DNA of 64,000 nucleotides from Psychrobium sp051201665. GTDB taxonomy: Bacteria > Pseudomonadota > Gammaproteobacteria > Enterobacterales > Psychrobiaceae. The notes below the pieces were generated by a model, which did no database searches, was not told the DNA's origin, and was given only the letters and a program-made list of their open reading frames with translations. Positions 25,734-34,665 of this stretch are shown here, in pieces (position 1 is the first letter of the stretch; the number at the start of each line of letters is the position of its first letter). A program made the translations under genes and the position numbers. The DNA lies in contig NZ_CP179210.1 of the NCBI RefSeq assembly GCF_051201665.1, forward strand, positions 1,922,001-1,986,000, in the 5' to 3' direction.

Positions 25734-27760
25734 AATAGTTCGGGATAGCGTTCTGTGATAAGTGAGTAAAGATTTGGTGATATCATTTTTATCTGTTCCA
25801 CGCTCTCTCGATGGCTGCTATGAATATTTATTCCGCTTTCAATTAACAGGTCTACAAATTCGACACCATTCTCGACAATTTGAATCTGCGCTAGGGATAT
25901 ATCTAATGGGTCAACTCCATGCGCTGATATGTTAACTTCAACATTTGATTCAATGAAATATTTAAGTAGGATACTAGACTTCGATTTGACTGAATACCAA
26001 ATAGCGTTTTGACCGTACGGATGCACATAATGAATATTAAGTCCTTTCTTTCGAAGGTATTTGATCTTGTCTAATTGATGAGTGTCAATTAGGGAATATA
26101 ACTCCATTGGGTTTAGATAAGCTCCTTCATCAATTAACAAGGAAATTAGATTTCGGTCAAATCTTCGATTAATGACTTCTGTAAGAATAATTGTAAGCCA
26201 ACTCGTTCTCTGCTCGTCAATTATTCTTGAATTTTGAATGAGGTTAAAAGCGCCAAGATAATCCATTCTATCAAAGACCAGAAACTGTAATTGCTCATCA
26301 ATTTGAGATGGGATATATTTCTCACCAAAATCTTTATTTCTTTCTCTAATTTTTTCTAAGACGTTTTCGCGTTTCAACTCTGTGTATGCAAGCTTACTCA
26401 CTAAATCGGTTCGATTGATAAGATTCGAAAGGGATAATTCTAGCTTATTTGAACTTAATTTTGTGTTTTCAATTAATATAGCAGCCCGTTCTTTGAAGTG
26501 GTCGATTGTTGTTGTTTTTATGATACTCTCGGTGGGTATTTTGTTAAGTTCAAAGTCAAAAATAAGATCAGTGAGTCTTTGGCCTGCAATTATCAGGCAT
26601 TGCTCTTTATTTCTATCGTTAACAGGAAGAGTATTGCCATTGTCAGTAGCAATCTCATATATGCCTAAACTGTATTTGTAAATGAGTTGAATATCTCGCT
26701 TGGAATACAAGTCCTCTTCTCTTGGTGATATTCTTTGTTCGTATTGCGTAATTAACACGGGAGACACCCATTGTATAAGGTTCGAATGCGTTAATTCACT
26801 GTTTGCTCGAACCTCTAATTCCATTAATGCTAAAAATGCATCTTCATAAATTTTAAACTCATTTTCTGAGTTGGGAGCCTGCAGGAGATCAAGTGCGTTG
26901 CTACTTAACATGTCTGGGTTCGGTTCTACTCCTTGCCTCAGCCAAAATAGCAAGGCCGGAATATTATTTGCCCGTGCCGCAATTGTCGCCAAGGATTCGT
27001 ATACAGAGTCAACTATAAATATTTCATTACTATTAAGTTCGGACAGTATAAACAGCTGTTCTAGAAATACGACATCACTACGATGTTCAGTTGCAGTAAT
27101 CAGATCTATATATCTAACTTTTTCACCTAAATGAGAAAGCTTTAATGCAAAGTCATATATATCACTGTAATTCTGTGAGTTAAGTTCTAACTTTATTAAT
27201 GTACTTATAATGGGTAAAGACTCACCTGTATTTAAGAATAGTACTTTATTCAATTCACTAGGAGTGGATTTGTATAGAGTCAATAGAGCACTAAAATCTT
27301 GATTTTTGACATAGTGCAGGATCACTTTCTCCGAATTTGAATATTCAAGTTGTTCCTTAAAGTAATCTGAATGATATGGCCTGTTTGCTCGTTTGGTTTC
27401 TAACATTCGTCCATATGTCCATCCTATGCCAGATGAAATATACACTTCATCTAGTATCTGGCGTTTTACCCCCCGGTCCACCAAACTCGATAGATAAGAA
27501 GAAATTTCCAATTTTTTATGTCTTTTCCATTCTGCCACGTTATCCACAGTGAAAGAGAAGTCGATACAAGATGATAAACTATTTGGTGATATATTGGTCA
27601 AGCGAACTTCATTAGGGTTAATGGCCAAATCACTTAGTTCAATCTTATTTGTCTGTTTGCTGTCTGGAGAAAAATTTTCTTCGATGAGATAGTATTGGAA
27701 TGTGCCCCAAGCAATCATAATAATTATTATTGACAAAACTGAAATTTGTAATTTTTTCAT
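25730..27760 (-). CDS. Membrane-anchored protein with C-terminal ankyrin-like repeats
   Basis: 676 residues, not recognised. One membrane segment near residues 6-26 (ISVLSIIIIMIAWGTFQYYL) with a positively charged start suggests an anchor with the rest in the periplasm. The long middle is helical and repeat-like. From about residue 515 to 650 there are ankyrin-like units: NLISLLIDEGAYLN, KIKYLRKKGLNIHYVHPYGQ, LLKYFIESNVEVNISAHGVD, FVDLLIESGINIHSSH. AT-rich relative to the flanks. It overlaps the DsbC-like gene (ATGA) and lies 76 bases after the small cysteine-rich gene. Such repeats suggest protein binding; the partner could be the neighbouring secreted protein. Confidence 0.75.
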   Translation of the reverse strand: MKKLQISVLSIIIIMIAWGTFQYYLIEENFSPDSKQTNKIELSDLAINPNEVRLTNISPNSLSSCIDFSFTVDNVAEWKRHKKLEISSYLSSLVDRGVKRQILDEVYISSGIGWTYGRMLETKRANRPYHSDYFKEQLEYSNSEKVILHYVKNQDFSALLTLYKSTPSELNKVLFLNTGESLPIISTLIKLELNSQNYSDIYDFALKLSHLGEKVRYIDLITATEHRSDVVFLEQLFILSELNSNEIFIVDSVYESLATIAARANNIPALLFWLRQGVEPNPDMLSSNALDLLQAPNSENEFKIYEDAFLALMELEVRANSELTHSNLIQWVSPVLITQYEQRISPREEDLYSKRDIQLIYKYSLGIYEIATDNGNTLPVNDRNKEQCLIIAGQRLTDLIFDFELNKIPTESIIKTTTIDHFKERAAILIENTKLSSNKLELSLSNLINRTDLVSKLAYTELKRENVLEKIRERNKDFGEKYIPSQIDEQLQFLVFDRMDYLGAFNLIQNSRIIDEQRTSWLTIILTEVINRRFDRNLISLLIDEGAYLNPMELYSLIDTHQLDKIKYLRKKGLNIHYVHPYGQNAIWYSVKSKSSILLKYFIESNVEVNISAHGVDPLDISLAQIQIVENGVEFVDLLIESGINIHSSHRESVEQIKMISPNLYSLITERYPELL

Positions 27761-27836
27761 AGTCTATCTCTAAAATGATGCAGCAGCCTTTTAGCATGAA
27801 TTATCTGCAGCGGAGGCTGCTTTATATTTATATACG

Positions 27837-28368
27837 TTATGTGTATTTACTTCTACAAATGCTCTTGCTTTGGGTTTTACTTTCGTCGCAGCGTTTTTGA
27901 ACATCGACACGTGTTGTGTTGGCTGTTTTACTGCAATTCATAAAACTATGAAGGTGTTTTTTTAGTCCATATCCTACGAATGGGATATCATTAAGATTGT
28001 CGCCCCACAATTCACAGCGCTCTTTGCTGTTTTGAAGATTTACTTCACCTTCTAATATACACGTTGTTCTGTTGTTATCGGCCCTTTCTATACATGATTT
28101 GAGTAGTATGCTTTTCTCTTTAGCAGTTAGTCTTGAACTACTGCTGCTTCCACTACCTCCCTCTCTCTCTCTCAAAGTTTCTGTATGCAGTTCCAATGAT
28201 TCTTTCCGTATTGATAGATGAGAAAAATGACCAAAAATGATCACTAAAATCTCTATATTGGTATGTAACTGTAATGACCTCAACTTCTTTTTTAGCCGCT
28301 TGTAAACTACTCGGTGTAAGCAACGTTAATGATAATACTACACCAGCTGGTACCTTCCAATCTTTCAT
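27837..28368 (-). pseudogene. Secreted six-cysteine protein, frame broken at a GA repeat
   Basis: Not recognised. The ATG at 28366-28368 has GGAG 8 bases upstream. A signal peptide (VPAGVVLSLTLLTPSSLQA) is followed by KKEVEVITVTYQYRDFSDHF. At (GA)6, positions 28162-28173, the frame runs to TAG at 28153-28155. The adjacent frame continues as EGGSGSSSSSRLTAKEKS and a C-terminal domain with six cysteines, to the stop at 27837. One more GA unit (seven), or two fewer, would give a single 177- or 175-residue protein. A Gly/Ser-rich linker sits right after the repeat. It may be a phase-variable gene in the off state, a pseudogene or a sequencing artefact. Confidence 0.65.
28162..28173 (-). repeat. 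(GA)6 dinucleotide tract in the secreted-protein gene
   Basis: GAGAGAGAGAGA on the coding strand followed by GGGAGG. It lies exactly where the two halves of the gene change frame, so slippage by one unit switches the gene between full length and truncated. Confidence 0.85.
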
Positions 28369-28722
28369 AGTTTCATTCTCCATTCTGACTACATTCGATA
28401 ATTTCTAATTTTGAGATTACCGATACAAAATAGTAGTATTCAATTAATATTTTGCAAACTTAATGTTTGTCAAAATGGTTCAATAGTCGTTAAATAATGA
28501 TATCTAATTAGAATATTACTAGAAGTCAGATGCTTCTCTTAAATTCATCGTATTCATCAAATCGTTTGAACTACCATTTATTTTCCACTCTAAGGCAGAA
28601 CTTTGCATTGGTTTGGCAAATGCGCTTGTACTAACTTTTAGCGCTTACCTAATTGAATTTTTTTCTTTATACTATGCGCCATTATGTTAGTGCCTTATGG
28701 CAAAAAAGTTAGGAAATAGACA
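28369..28722. other. Intergenic region upstream of aspS
   Basis: 354 bases between the cassette and aspS, very AT-rich on the left. No gene seen. TATACT at 28670-28675 may be the aspS -10 box, but no clear -35 hexamer accompanies it. Confidence 0.4.
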
Positions 28723-30498
28723 ATGCGCAGCCATTATTGCGGACAAGTAAACGAATCTTTAATTGGTCAACAAGTTGAACTTGTTGGTTGGATCAACAAA
28801 CGACGTGACCTAGGTGGCGTTATCTTTTTAGATCTACGTGATCGTGAAGGTGTGTTACAGGTTGTTTATGATCCAGACTTAGCCGAAGCATTTAGCATTG
28901 CTAATAGTCTACGTAACGAGTTTTGCGTAAAGGTAACTGGTGTTGTACGTCCGCGTCCTGAAGGTCAAATCAATAAAGAGATGGCAACTGGCGGTGTAGA
29001 AGTATTAGGTAAAGCGCTTGAAATCATTAACAAAAGCGAGCCGTTGCCATTAGATTCAAATCAAACTAACTCTGAAGAAGCGCGTTTAAAATATCGCTAC
29101 TTAGATTTACGTCGCCCAGAAATGACCGAACGTTTAGTGTTCCGCTCTAAAGTAACGGGTTTTGTTCGTCGTTTCCTAGAAGACAACGGATTCTTAGACA
29201 TTGAAACACCAATTCTAACCGCGGCAACACCAGAAGGTGCTCGTGATTATTTAGTACCAAGTCGCACTCACAAAGGTAAATTCTTTGCATTGCCACAATC
29301 ACCACAATTGTTTAAGCAATTGCTGATGATGTCTGGTATGGACCGTTATTACCAAATCGTAAAATGTTTCCGCGATGAAGATTTACGTGCTGATCGTCAG
29401 CCTGAGTTTACGCAAATCGATATCGAAACATCGTTTATGAGCTCTGATCAGGTTCGCGCTAAAACAGAAGAATTGGTGCGTAACTTATTCAACGACATGT
29501 TAAATGTTGATTTAGGCGATTTTCCAACAATGACTTACGCAGATGCTATGCGCCGTTTTGGTTCTGATAAGCCAGATTTACGTAACCCGTTAGAGCTGGT
29601 GGACGTTGCTGATCTATTAAAAGATGTTGAGTTTAAAGTGTTCTCTGGCCCTGCTAATGATGAGAAAGGACGTGTTGCGGTAATTTGTGTACCAGGCGGT
29701 GCATCATTGTCACGTAAAAACATCGATGATTATGGTAAATATGTAGGTATTTACGGTGCTAAAGGTCTTGCTTGGTTGAAAGTTAACGATATCGATGCGG
29801 GCATGGAAGGGGTTCAATCACCGATTCTTAAGTTCTTAAATGAAGAAGTTGTTAGCCAATTATTGGCACGTACTAATGCTAAATCTGGCGACATCATTTT
29901 ATTTGGTGCTGACAACGTTAATGTTGTAACAGAAGCAATGGGCGCATTACGTTTGAAACTGGGTGAAGATCTTGGTTTAACCTCTGATGAGTGGAAGCCA
30001 CTATGGGTTGTTGATTTCCCAATGTTTGAAGAAATTGATGGTAATTACCACGCGCTACACCACCCATTCACGGCACCTGTTGGCGTAACAGCTCAAGAGC
30101 TAGAAGCTAATCCTGCAGCGGCATTATCAGATGCTTACGACATGGTATTAAATGGTTGTGAACTCGGTGGTGGTTCGGTACGTATTCATAATGCACCAAT
30201 GCAAAGCAGCGTATTTAGAATACTTGGTATTAGTGATGAAGAAGCGCAAGAGAAATTCGGTTTCTTATTAGAAGCATTAAAATACGGTACACCGCCACAT
30301 GCAGGTTTGGCGTTTGGTTTAGACCGTCTGATCATGTTGATGACAGGAACAAGTTCTATTCGTGACGTGATGGCGTTCCCGAAAACGACTACTGCAGCAT
30401 GTCCATTAACAAATGCACCAGGCAGTGCTAATCCAGCACAGCTTGCTGAGCTAAACGTTGCTTCGTTAGTTACTGAAGAAGAAAAATCACAAGACTAA
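28723..30498 (+). CDS. aspS: Aspartyl-tRNA synthetase
   Basis: Class II synthetase of 591 residues, normal bacterial length. An N-terminal OB-fold anticodon domain (VELVGWINKRRDLGG) is followed by the class II core with motif 2 (KCFRDEDLRADRQPEFTQ) and motif 3 (GLAFGLDRLIMLM). The bacterial GAD insertion is in between (about 290-420). A strong terminator follows. Confidence 0.98.
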   Translation: MRSHYCGQVNESLIGQQVELVGWINKRRDLGGVIFLDLRDREGVLQVVYDPDLAEAFSIANSLRNEFCVKVTGVVRPRPEGQINKEMATGGVEVLGKALEIINKSEPLPLDSNQTNSEEARLKYRYLDLRRPEMTERLVFRSKVTGFVRRFLEDNGFLDIETPILTAATPEGARDYLVPSRTHKGKFFALPQSPQLFKQLLMMSGMDRYYQIVKCFRDEDLRADRQPEFTQIDIETSFMSSDQVRAKTEELVRNLFNDMLNVDLGDFPTMTYADAMRRFGSDKPDLRNPLELVDVADLLKDVEFKVFSGPANDEKGRVAVICVPGGASLSRKNIDDYGKYVGIYGAKGLAWLKVNDIDAGMEGVQSPILKFLNEEVVSQLLARTNAKSGDIILFGADNVNVVTEAMGALRLKLGEDLGLTSDEWKPLWVVDFPMFEEIDGNYHALHHPFTAPVGVTAQELEANPAAALSDAYDMVLNGCELGGGSVRIHNAPMQSSVFRILGISDEEAQEKFGFLLEALKYGTPPHAGLAFGLDRLIMLMTGTSSIRDVMAFPKTTTAACPLTNAPGSANPAQLAELNVASLVTEEEKSQD

Positions 30499-30518
30499 AT
30501 AAGTCTTGTGAGAACAAA

Positions 30519-30542
30519 ACGAGCCACTGGCTCGTTTTTTTT
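30519..30542 (+). terminator. Terminator after aspS
   Basis: ACGAGCC / GGCTCGT stem with a short loop, followed by eight T. A smaller inverted repeat (CAAGACT / AGTCTTG) overlaps the aspS stop codon. Confidence 0.85.
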
Positions 30543-30623
30543 GCTTTTTATTTAACTACTGTACTTGTAACCAGTAGTCTAATGGCATAACCTATGGCTA
30601 TTAAAAAAGGCGTGTAAAATAGT

Positions 30624-31211
30624 ATGTCATTAATTTTGGGAATAGATCCCGGCTCACGAATCACAGGTTACGGCGTTATTCGTAAACAAGGTAATAAATT
30701 ATCTTATGTGGCGAGTGGGTGTATTCGTATTTCTGAAAAAGACTTACCTCAGCGTCTAAAGCAAGTCTTTGATGGTGTCACTCAATTAATTGAACAATAC
30801 AAGCCTGATGAGTTTGCTATTGAACAAGTGTTTATGGCGCGTAATGCAGATTCTGCGCTAAAACTTGGTCAAGCACGTGGCGTAGCTATTGTGGCGGCAA
30901 TGAATGCTGAACTCCCGGTAAGTGAATACGCGGCGCGACTCGTTAAACAAGCGGTTGTGGGGACCGGTGCTGCGACAAAAGATCAAGTCGGTCACATGGT
31001 CACCCAAATGCTAAAATTGTCTTCGCAGCCTCAAGAGGACGCTGCTGATGGTTTAGCAATTGCCATTTGTCACGCACATAACACGCAGAGTTTAATTGCG
31101 ATGGCCGGAAAAAGCAGTGCGAAATCGACGCGTGTCTTACGTGGTCGTTTTCAGTTAAGTAAAGAACACGCCAAAAAGAACAAAATAACTATAAAAGATT
31201 TAAAAGGATAA
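30624..31211 (+). CDS. ruvC: Holliday junction resolvase RuvC
   Basis: Endonuclease cutting Holliday junctions in the RuvABC complex. Acidic active-site residues are visible: Asp in GIDPGSRITGYG, Glu in AIEQVF and two Asp in EDAADGLAIAICH. At 195 residues it is about 20 longer than E. coli RuvC because of a basic tail (KSTRVLRGRFQLSKEHAKKN). It precedes ruvA by 4 bases. The gene yebC, often found between aspS and ruvC, is absent here. Confidence 0.96.
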   Translation: MSLILGIDPGSRITGYGVIRKQGNKLSYVASGCIRISEKDLPQRLKQVFDGVTQLIEQYKPDEFAIEQVFMARNADSALKLGQARGVAIVAAMNAELPVSEYAARLVKQAVVGTGAATKDQVGHMVTQMLKLSSQPQEDAADGLAIAICHAHNTQSLIAMAGKSSAKSTRVLRGRFQLSKEHAKKNKITIKDLKG

Positions 31212-31215
31212 GCTC

Positions 31216-31839
31216 GTGATCGGACGATTGAATGGCCTAGTTGCCGAAAAACAACCGCCACATTTACTATTGGAAGTGAGTGGTATTGGTTATGAAGTAC
31301 AGATGCCGATGACCAGCTTTTATCAAATGCCTGAAGTTGGTGAGTCAGTAACTGTCCATACGCATTTTGTAGTGCGTGAAGATGCGCAGTTGCTATATGG
31401 CTTTGCACAAAAAATTGAACGTGAATTGTTTCGTCAAATAATTAAGGCCAATGGGGTTGGTCCAAAATTAGGTTTGGCAATTTTATCTGGTTTGTCGGCG
31501 GCTGAATTTGTTAATATCGTTGCCAATAATGACGCTAATGCGCTCGTTAAGTTACCGGGTATCGGACTAAAAACCGCAGAGCGCTTAATTATAGAGTTAA
31601 AGGATCGTTTGAAAAACTTTACTTTGAATCAGCAAAGCGAACTTGGCGACCTTTCACTACCTCAAGAGAACTTAGGCTCAACCTTTGTTGAAGCGATTGA
31701 TGTAGAGCAAGATGCCATTGACGCGTTGTTAGCGCTAGGCTACAAGCAAGCTCAAGCGACGAAAGTGGTTAAGAAAGTCAAATTGCCAGAGATGGATAGC
31801 GAAGCACTTATTAAAGCTGCGCTGAAATCAATGATATAA
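31216..31839 (+). CDS. ruvA: Holliday junction DNA helicase subunit RuvA
   Basis: 207 residues starting with GTG (MIGRLNGLVAEKQPP). It shows an OB domain, helix-hairpin-helix motifs (ANGVGPKLGLAIL, LPGIGLKTAERLIIEL) and a C-terminal domain (AIDALLALGYKQAQA) that binds RuvB. RuvA holds the four-way junction and directs RuvB. Second gene of ruvCAB. Confidence 0.97.
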   Translation: MIGRLNGLVAEKQPPHLLLEVSGIGYEVQMPMTSFYQMPEVGESVTVHTHFVVREDAQLLYGFAQKIERELFRQIIKANGVGPKLGLAILSGLSAAEFVNIVANNDANALVKLPGIGLKTAERLIIELKDRLKNFTLNQQSELGDLSLPQENLGSTFVEAIDVEQDAIDALLALGYKQAQATKVVKKVKLPEMDSEALIKAALKSMI

Positions 31840-31862
31840 CCGTAAAATAAAGTAGATAGCGC

Positions 31863-32876
31863 ATGATAGAAGCAGATCGACTCATCCAGGCAGATGCCAT
31901 GGACGAAACGGAGCATAGTATTGACCGTGCAATGCGTCCTAAAATGCTCGATGATTATACAGGACAGACAGACGCCAAGGCACAGTTACGTATATTTATC
32001 AAAGCAGCAAAATTACGTGATGAAGCCTTAGATCATATGTTGGTTTATGGTCCACCAGGTTTGGGTAAAACAACACTTGCCCATATTGTTGCCAATGAAA
32101 TGGATGTCAACGTTAAAACAACCTCAGGTCCTGTCCTTGAAAAAGCAGGGGACTTGGCGGCGTTGCTCACCAACCTTGAACACGGCGATATTTTATTCAT
32201 TGATGAAATTCATCGATTAAGCCCGGTGGTTGAAGAAATCTTATATCCTGCAATGGAAGATTATCAATTGGATATTATGATTGGTGAAGGTCCTGCGGCA
32301 CGCTCTATTAAATTAGAATTACCACCATTTACGCTCATTGGTGCGACAACCAGAGCTGGTTCACTGACATCGCCGTTACGTGCACGTTTTGGTATACCAC
32401 TGCGCTTAGAGTTTTATACGGTAGAACAACTTACAGACATAGTTACTCGCAGTGCTGGAAAGCTTGAAGTGAGTATTGATCAGATGGGAGCCACTGAAAT
32501 AGCAAGGCGTTCACGCGGAACACCACGTATTGCCAACCGATTACTACGCCGTGTTCGTGATTTTGCACAAGTTAGCTTTGATGGGGCAATCGACGTGAAA
32601 GTGGCAAAGGAATCGTTGTCAGTGCTTGATGTTGATAATCAAGGTTTCGATTTCATGGATCGAAAAATGCTGATGACCATTATTGAAAAATTCGACGGTG
32701 GACCCGTGGGATTAGATAACTTAGCGGCGGCCATTGGTGAAGATAAAGAAACCTTAGAAGATGTTATTGAACCATTTTTGATTCAACAAGGGTTTATTCA
32801 ACGTACGCATCGCGGCCGTATTGCCACTGCACAAACTTATCTGCACTTTGGTTTATCAGCCAAAAAAACTGATTAA
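31863..32876 (+). CDS. ruvB: Holliday junction DNA helicase subunit RuvB
   Basis: AAA+ motor for branch migration, 337 residues. Walker A GPPGLGKTT, Walker B FIDEIH, sensor 1 GATTRAG and the arginine-finger region SPLRARFG are present. The C-terminal winged helix contains GFIQRTHRGRIAT. An IS66-family element begins 24 bases after its stop, so any native ruvB terminator has been displaced. Confidence 0.98.
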   Translation: MIEADRLIQADAMDETEHSIDRAMRPKMLDDYTGQTDAKAQLRIFIKAAKLRDEALDHMLVYGPPGLGKTTLAHIVANEMDVNVKTTSGPVLEKAGDLAALLTNLEHGDILFIDEIHRLSPVVEEILYPAMEDYQLDIMIGEGPAARSIKLELPPFTLIGATTRAGSLTSPLRARFGIPLRLEFYTVEQLTDIVTRSAGKLEVSIDQMGATEIARRSRGTPRIANRLLRRVRDFAQVSFDGAIDVKVAKESLSVLDVDNQGFDFMDRKMLMTIIEKFDGGPVGLDNLAAAIGEDKETLEDVIEPFLIQQGFIQRTHRGRIATAQTYLHFGLSAKKTD

Positions 32877-32899
32877 TTAGTGTTGTTCGTTTTATACGT

Positions 32900-34444
32900 G
32901 TAACTACTCAGCAGGGGGGAAGATATTTGGTAGTGCTCCGTTTAATAATAATGACAAAGCAGTAGACGCACTGACCCCTTGTTTTTTACAACTTGACAGG
33001 TAGCTTCTAAGGCCAAAAAACATGACGGAACCATGCTTGCTTCTAAAGCAGCCCGATATCTTTTGCTGAACTTTCACCATTCTCAAATCATTTTCACCCT
33101 GATTGTTCGTGAAAGGCACAATTTTATCCACCATAAATCTGAGTACATCATCTTCGTAACTCTGTAATCGCTCTAATAAATTGCGCGATTTTGATTTCTT
33201 AGGGCGTCCACGTTTCCCGACGATTATCGCTGGCGGAGGGCTTTCGTGTTCACCCTCTTTTAAAATATCTCGATATTGAAGGCGACTCATTAATTGTCTT
33301 TTGTCGCTAATCACTCCACCGCTATCTTCAACTTCCTGATTAAGCTCTATTAAAAAAATACGCATCGTTTCAGCCCAGCTCTTGCCATCCTGTTCGTATG
33401 CACGTGTGAGTTCTCGCAGATGATGAGCATTGCATAAAGCACGTTGACAATCATAACGATAGTACGGCTTCCAGTGTTCATGACACATCACACCAGTGAA
33501 GTCGGGTAGTATTCCAATGGCATTGATGGCATCACAACCTCGTTTCTCATGAGCCGATAGATAGGTCCATTTTAATGATGATGCATTGTGTAACCATTGA
33601 CGTTGACCGTTAATGTTAATGCCTGTTTCATCAGCATGAAGCACTGATTCATTCTTCAAACTTTCCTTGATGAATTCAAGCGCATTCGTCTCATCGAGAT
33701 GACGGTAAGTTGTATTAATGAAGTTGTACAGACTGCCACTACTCAGTGGAATGTTAAGTTGGTCGGTAAAATATTGACGAATACGCTCGTAAGGGAGTAG
33801 CTGATATTGAGACAAGTAAACCGCGTGAGCCTTTAGCCCATTACCATATTGAATTCGACTATTAACCCCCGTTGGAAATGGAGCAACGAATCGCTTACCA
33901 AATTCGTTTTCAAGAATTTGGGCTTGGTATTGAGTTACGACGCGCTTAAACTCTATATCCACTACCTGACGGGTTTCCACCCCCATATCGGTATAACTCC
34001 CTGGTGGTAATAGCGTTCTATCAAGAACTATTTTATGGTTGATATCAGGTCGTTCATCAAGCGGTAAAGTTGTTCCTTTATGACCGAGTTGCCCACCCGA
34101 TGCATTTGAACTATTAGCGTTAGGCTTCTTTTTTCGATTAGGATCTGATGATGGTGGTTTACTGCTATTTCGACTGTTAAGGCCTAACCGTTGGGACAAT
34201 AAAGTGACGATAAGCAACAATAAATCGATAGCGGCACGCATTGATGGGGACAATGTTTTATCCGTCTCGATTTGCTTTTTTATGTTGTCGATATTTTTTT
34301 CAATATCGATGCCGCTTATTTTCATTGCTCAAACTACTGAATAGAGAGACCCATAGAATAACGGCTCAGAATGATCAAGCAAGTCGATCATTTTTTATTT
34401 TTCAATTAATTTAAAACACTAGCTTTGAAGTGCTGAGTAGTTAC
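32900..34444 (-). mobile_element. IS66-family insertion sequence (single-ORF type)
   Basis: 1,545 bp with perfect 14-base ends GTAACTACTCAGCA / TGCTGAGTAGTTAC. It holds one transposase and no TnpA or TnpB accessory genes, as in the minimal ISBst12-like branch of IS66. The 8-base duplication expected for IS66 was not found in the flanks, so a deletion or rearrangement may have followed insertion. Confidence 0.85.
32904..34325 (-). CDS. IS66-family transposase
   Basis: 473 residues. The N-terminal coiled coil and SRNSSKPPSSDPNRKKKPN, followed by GGQLGHKGTTL, are typical of IS66 TnpC. The central part has VLHADETGININGQRQWLH (catalytic Asp) and CNAHHLREL. NNQGENDLRMVKVQQKISG, with the expected Glu, and FFGLRSYLSSCKKQG lie near the end. 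Intact, so possibly active. Confidence 0.92.
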   Translation of the reverse strand: MKISGIDIEKNIDNIKKQIETDKTLSPSMRAAIDLLLLIVTLLSQRLGLNSRNSSKPPSSDPNRKKKPNANSSNASGGQLGHKGTTLPLDERPDINHKIVLDRTLLPPGSYTDMGVETRQVVDIEFKRVVTQYQAQILENEFGKRFVAPFPTGVNSRIQYGNGLKAHAVYLSQYQLLPYERIRQYFTDQLNIPLSSGSLYNFINTTYRHLDETNALEFIKESLKNESVLHADETGININGQRQWLHNASSLKWTYLSAHEKRGCDAINAIGILPDFTGVMCHEHWKPYYRYDCQRALCNAHHLRELTRAYEQDGKSWAETMRIFLIELNQEVEDSGGVISDKRQLMSRLQYRDILKEGEHESPPPAIIVGKRGRPKKSKSRNLLERLQSYEDDVLRFMVDKIVPFTNNQGENDLRMVKVQQKISGCFRSKHGSVMFFGLRSYLSSCKKQGVSASTALSLLLNGALPNIFPPAE

Positions 34445-34576
34445 TTTTTGTTTAATAATCAAAGACTGATAATGCCAGTGGCTGGTGAGGTTTAAATACG
34501 ATAGAGCAATGAAAATGGCGGTAAGCACCAACGCGAGAAGTAAGACGGCAGGGGATTTGAATTGTTGTTTAAACAT
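34406..34576 (-). pseudogene. Truncated small membrane protein fused to the IS66 end
   Basis: A 56-codon ORF from the ATG at 34574-34576 (GGAG upstream). It starts MFKQQFKSPAVLLLALVLTA, has one membrane segment, and includes HWHYQSLIIKQK. Its last 13 or so codons come from the IS66 terminal repeat. It looks like the N-terminus of a membrane protein cut by the element; the lost part was not found on the other side. Function unknown. Confidence 0.55.
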
Positions 34577-34624
34577 AAACTAGAAACTCCGTTATGTGTG
34601 CCATAAATCCCTCATTTACACGCA

Positions 34625-34651
34625 AAACATGATTGAAATTCAATCATGTTT
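34625..34651 (-). terminator. Palindromic terminator of the dehydratase operon
   Basis: AAACATGATTGAA / TTCAATCATGTTT almost without loop, 15 bases after the dehydratase stop. The T-run is weak. Confidence 0.55.
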
Positions 34652-34665
34652 ATTGATGTTGATGT

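Noticed and set aside
26382..27134. Plus-strand ORFs opposite the ankyrin gene
   Set aside because: No ribosome site or composition support; the minus-strand frame is complete over 676 codons.
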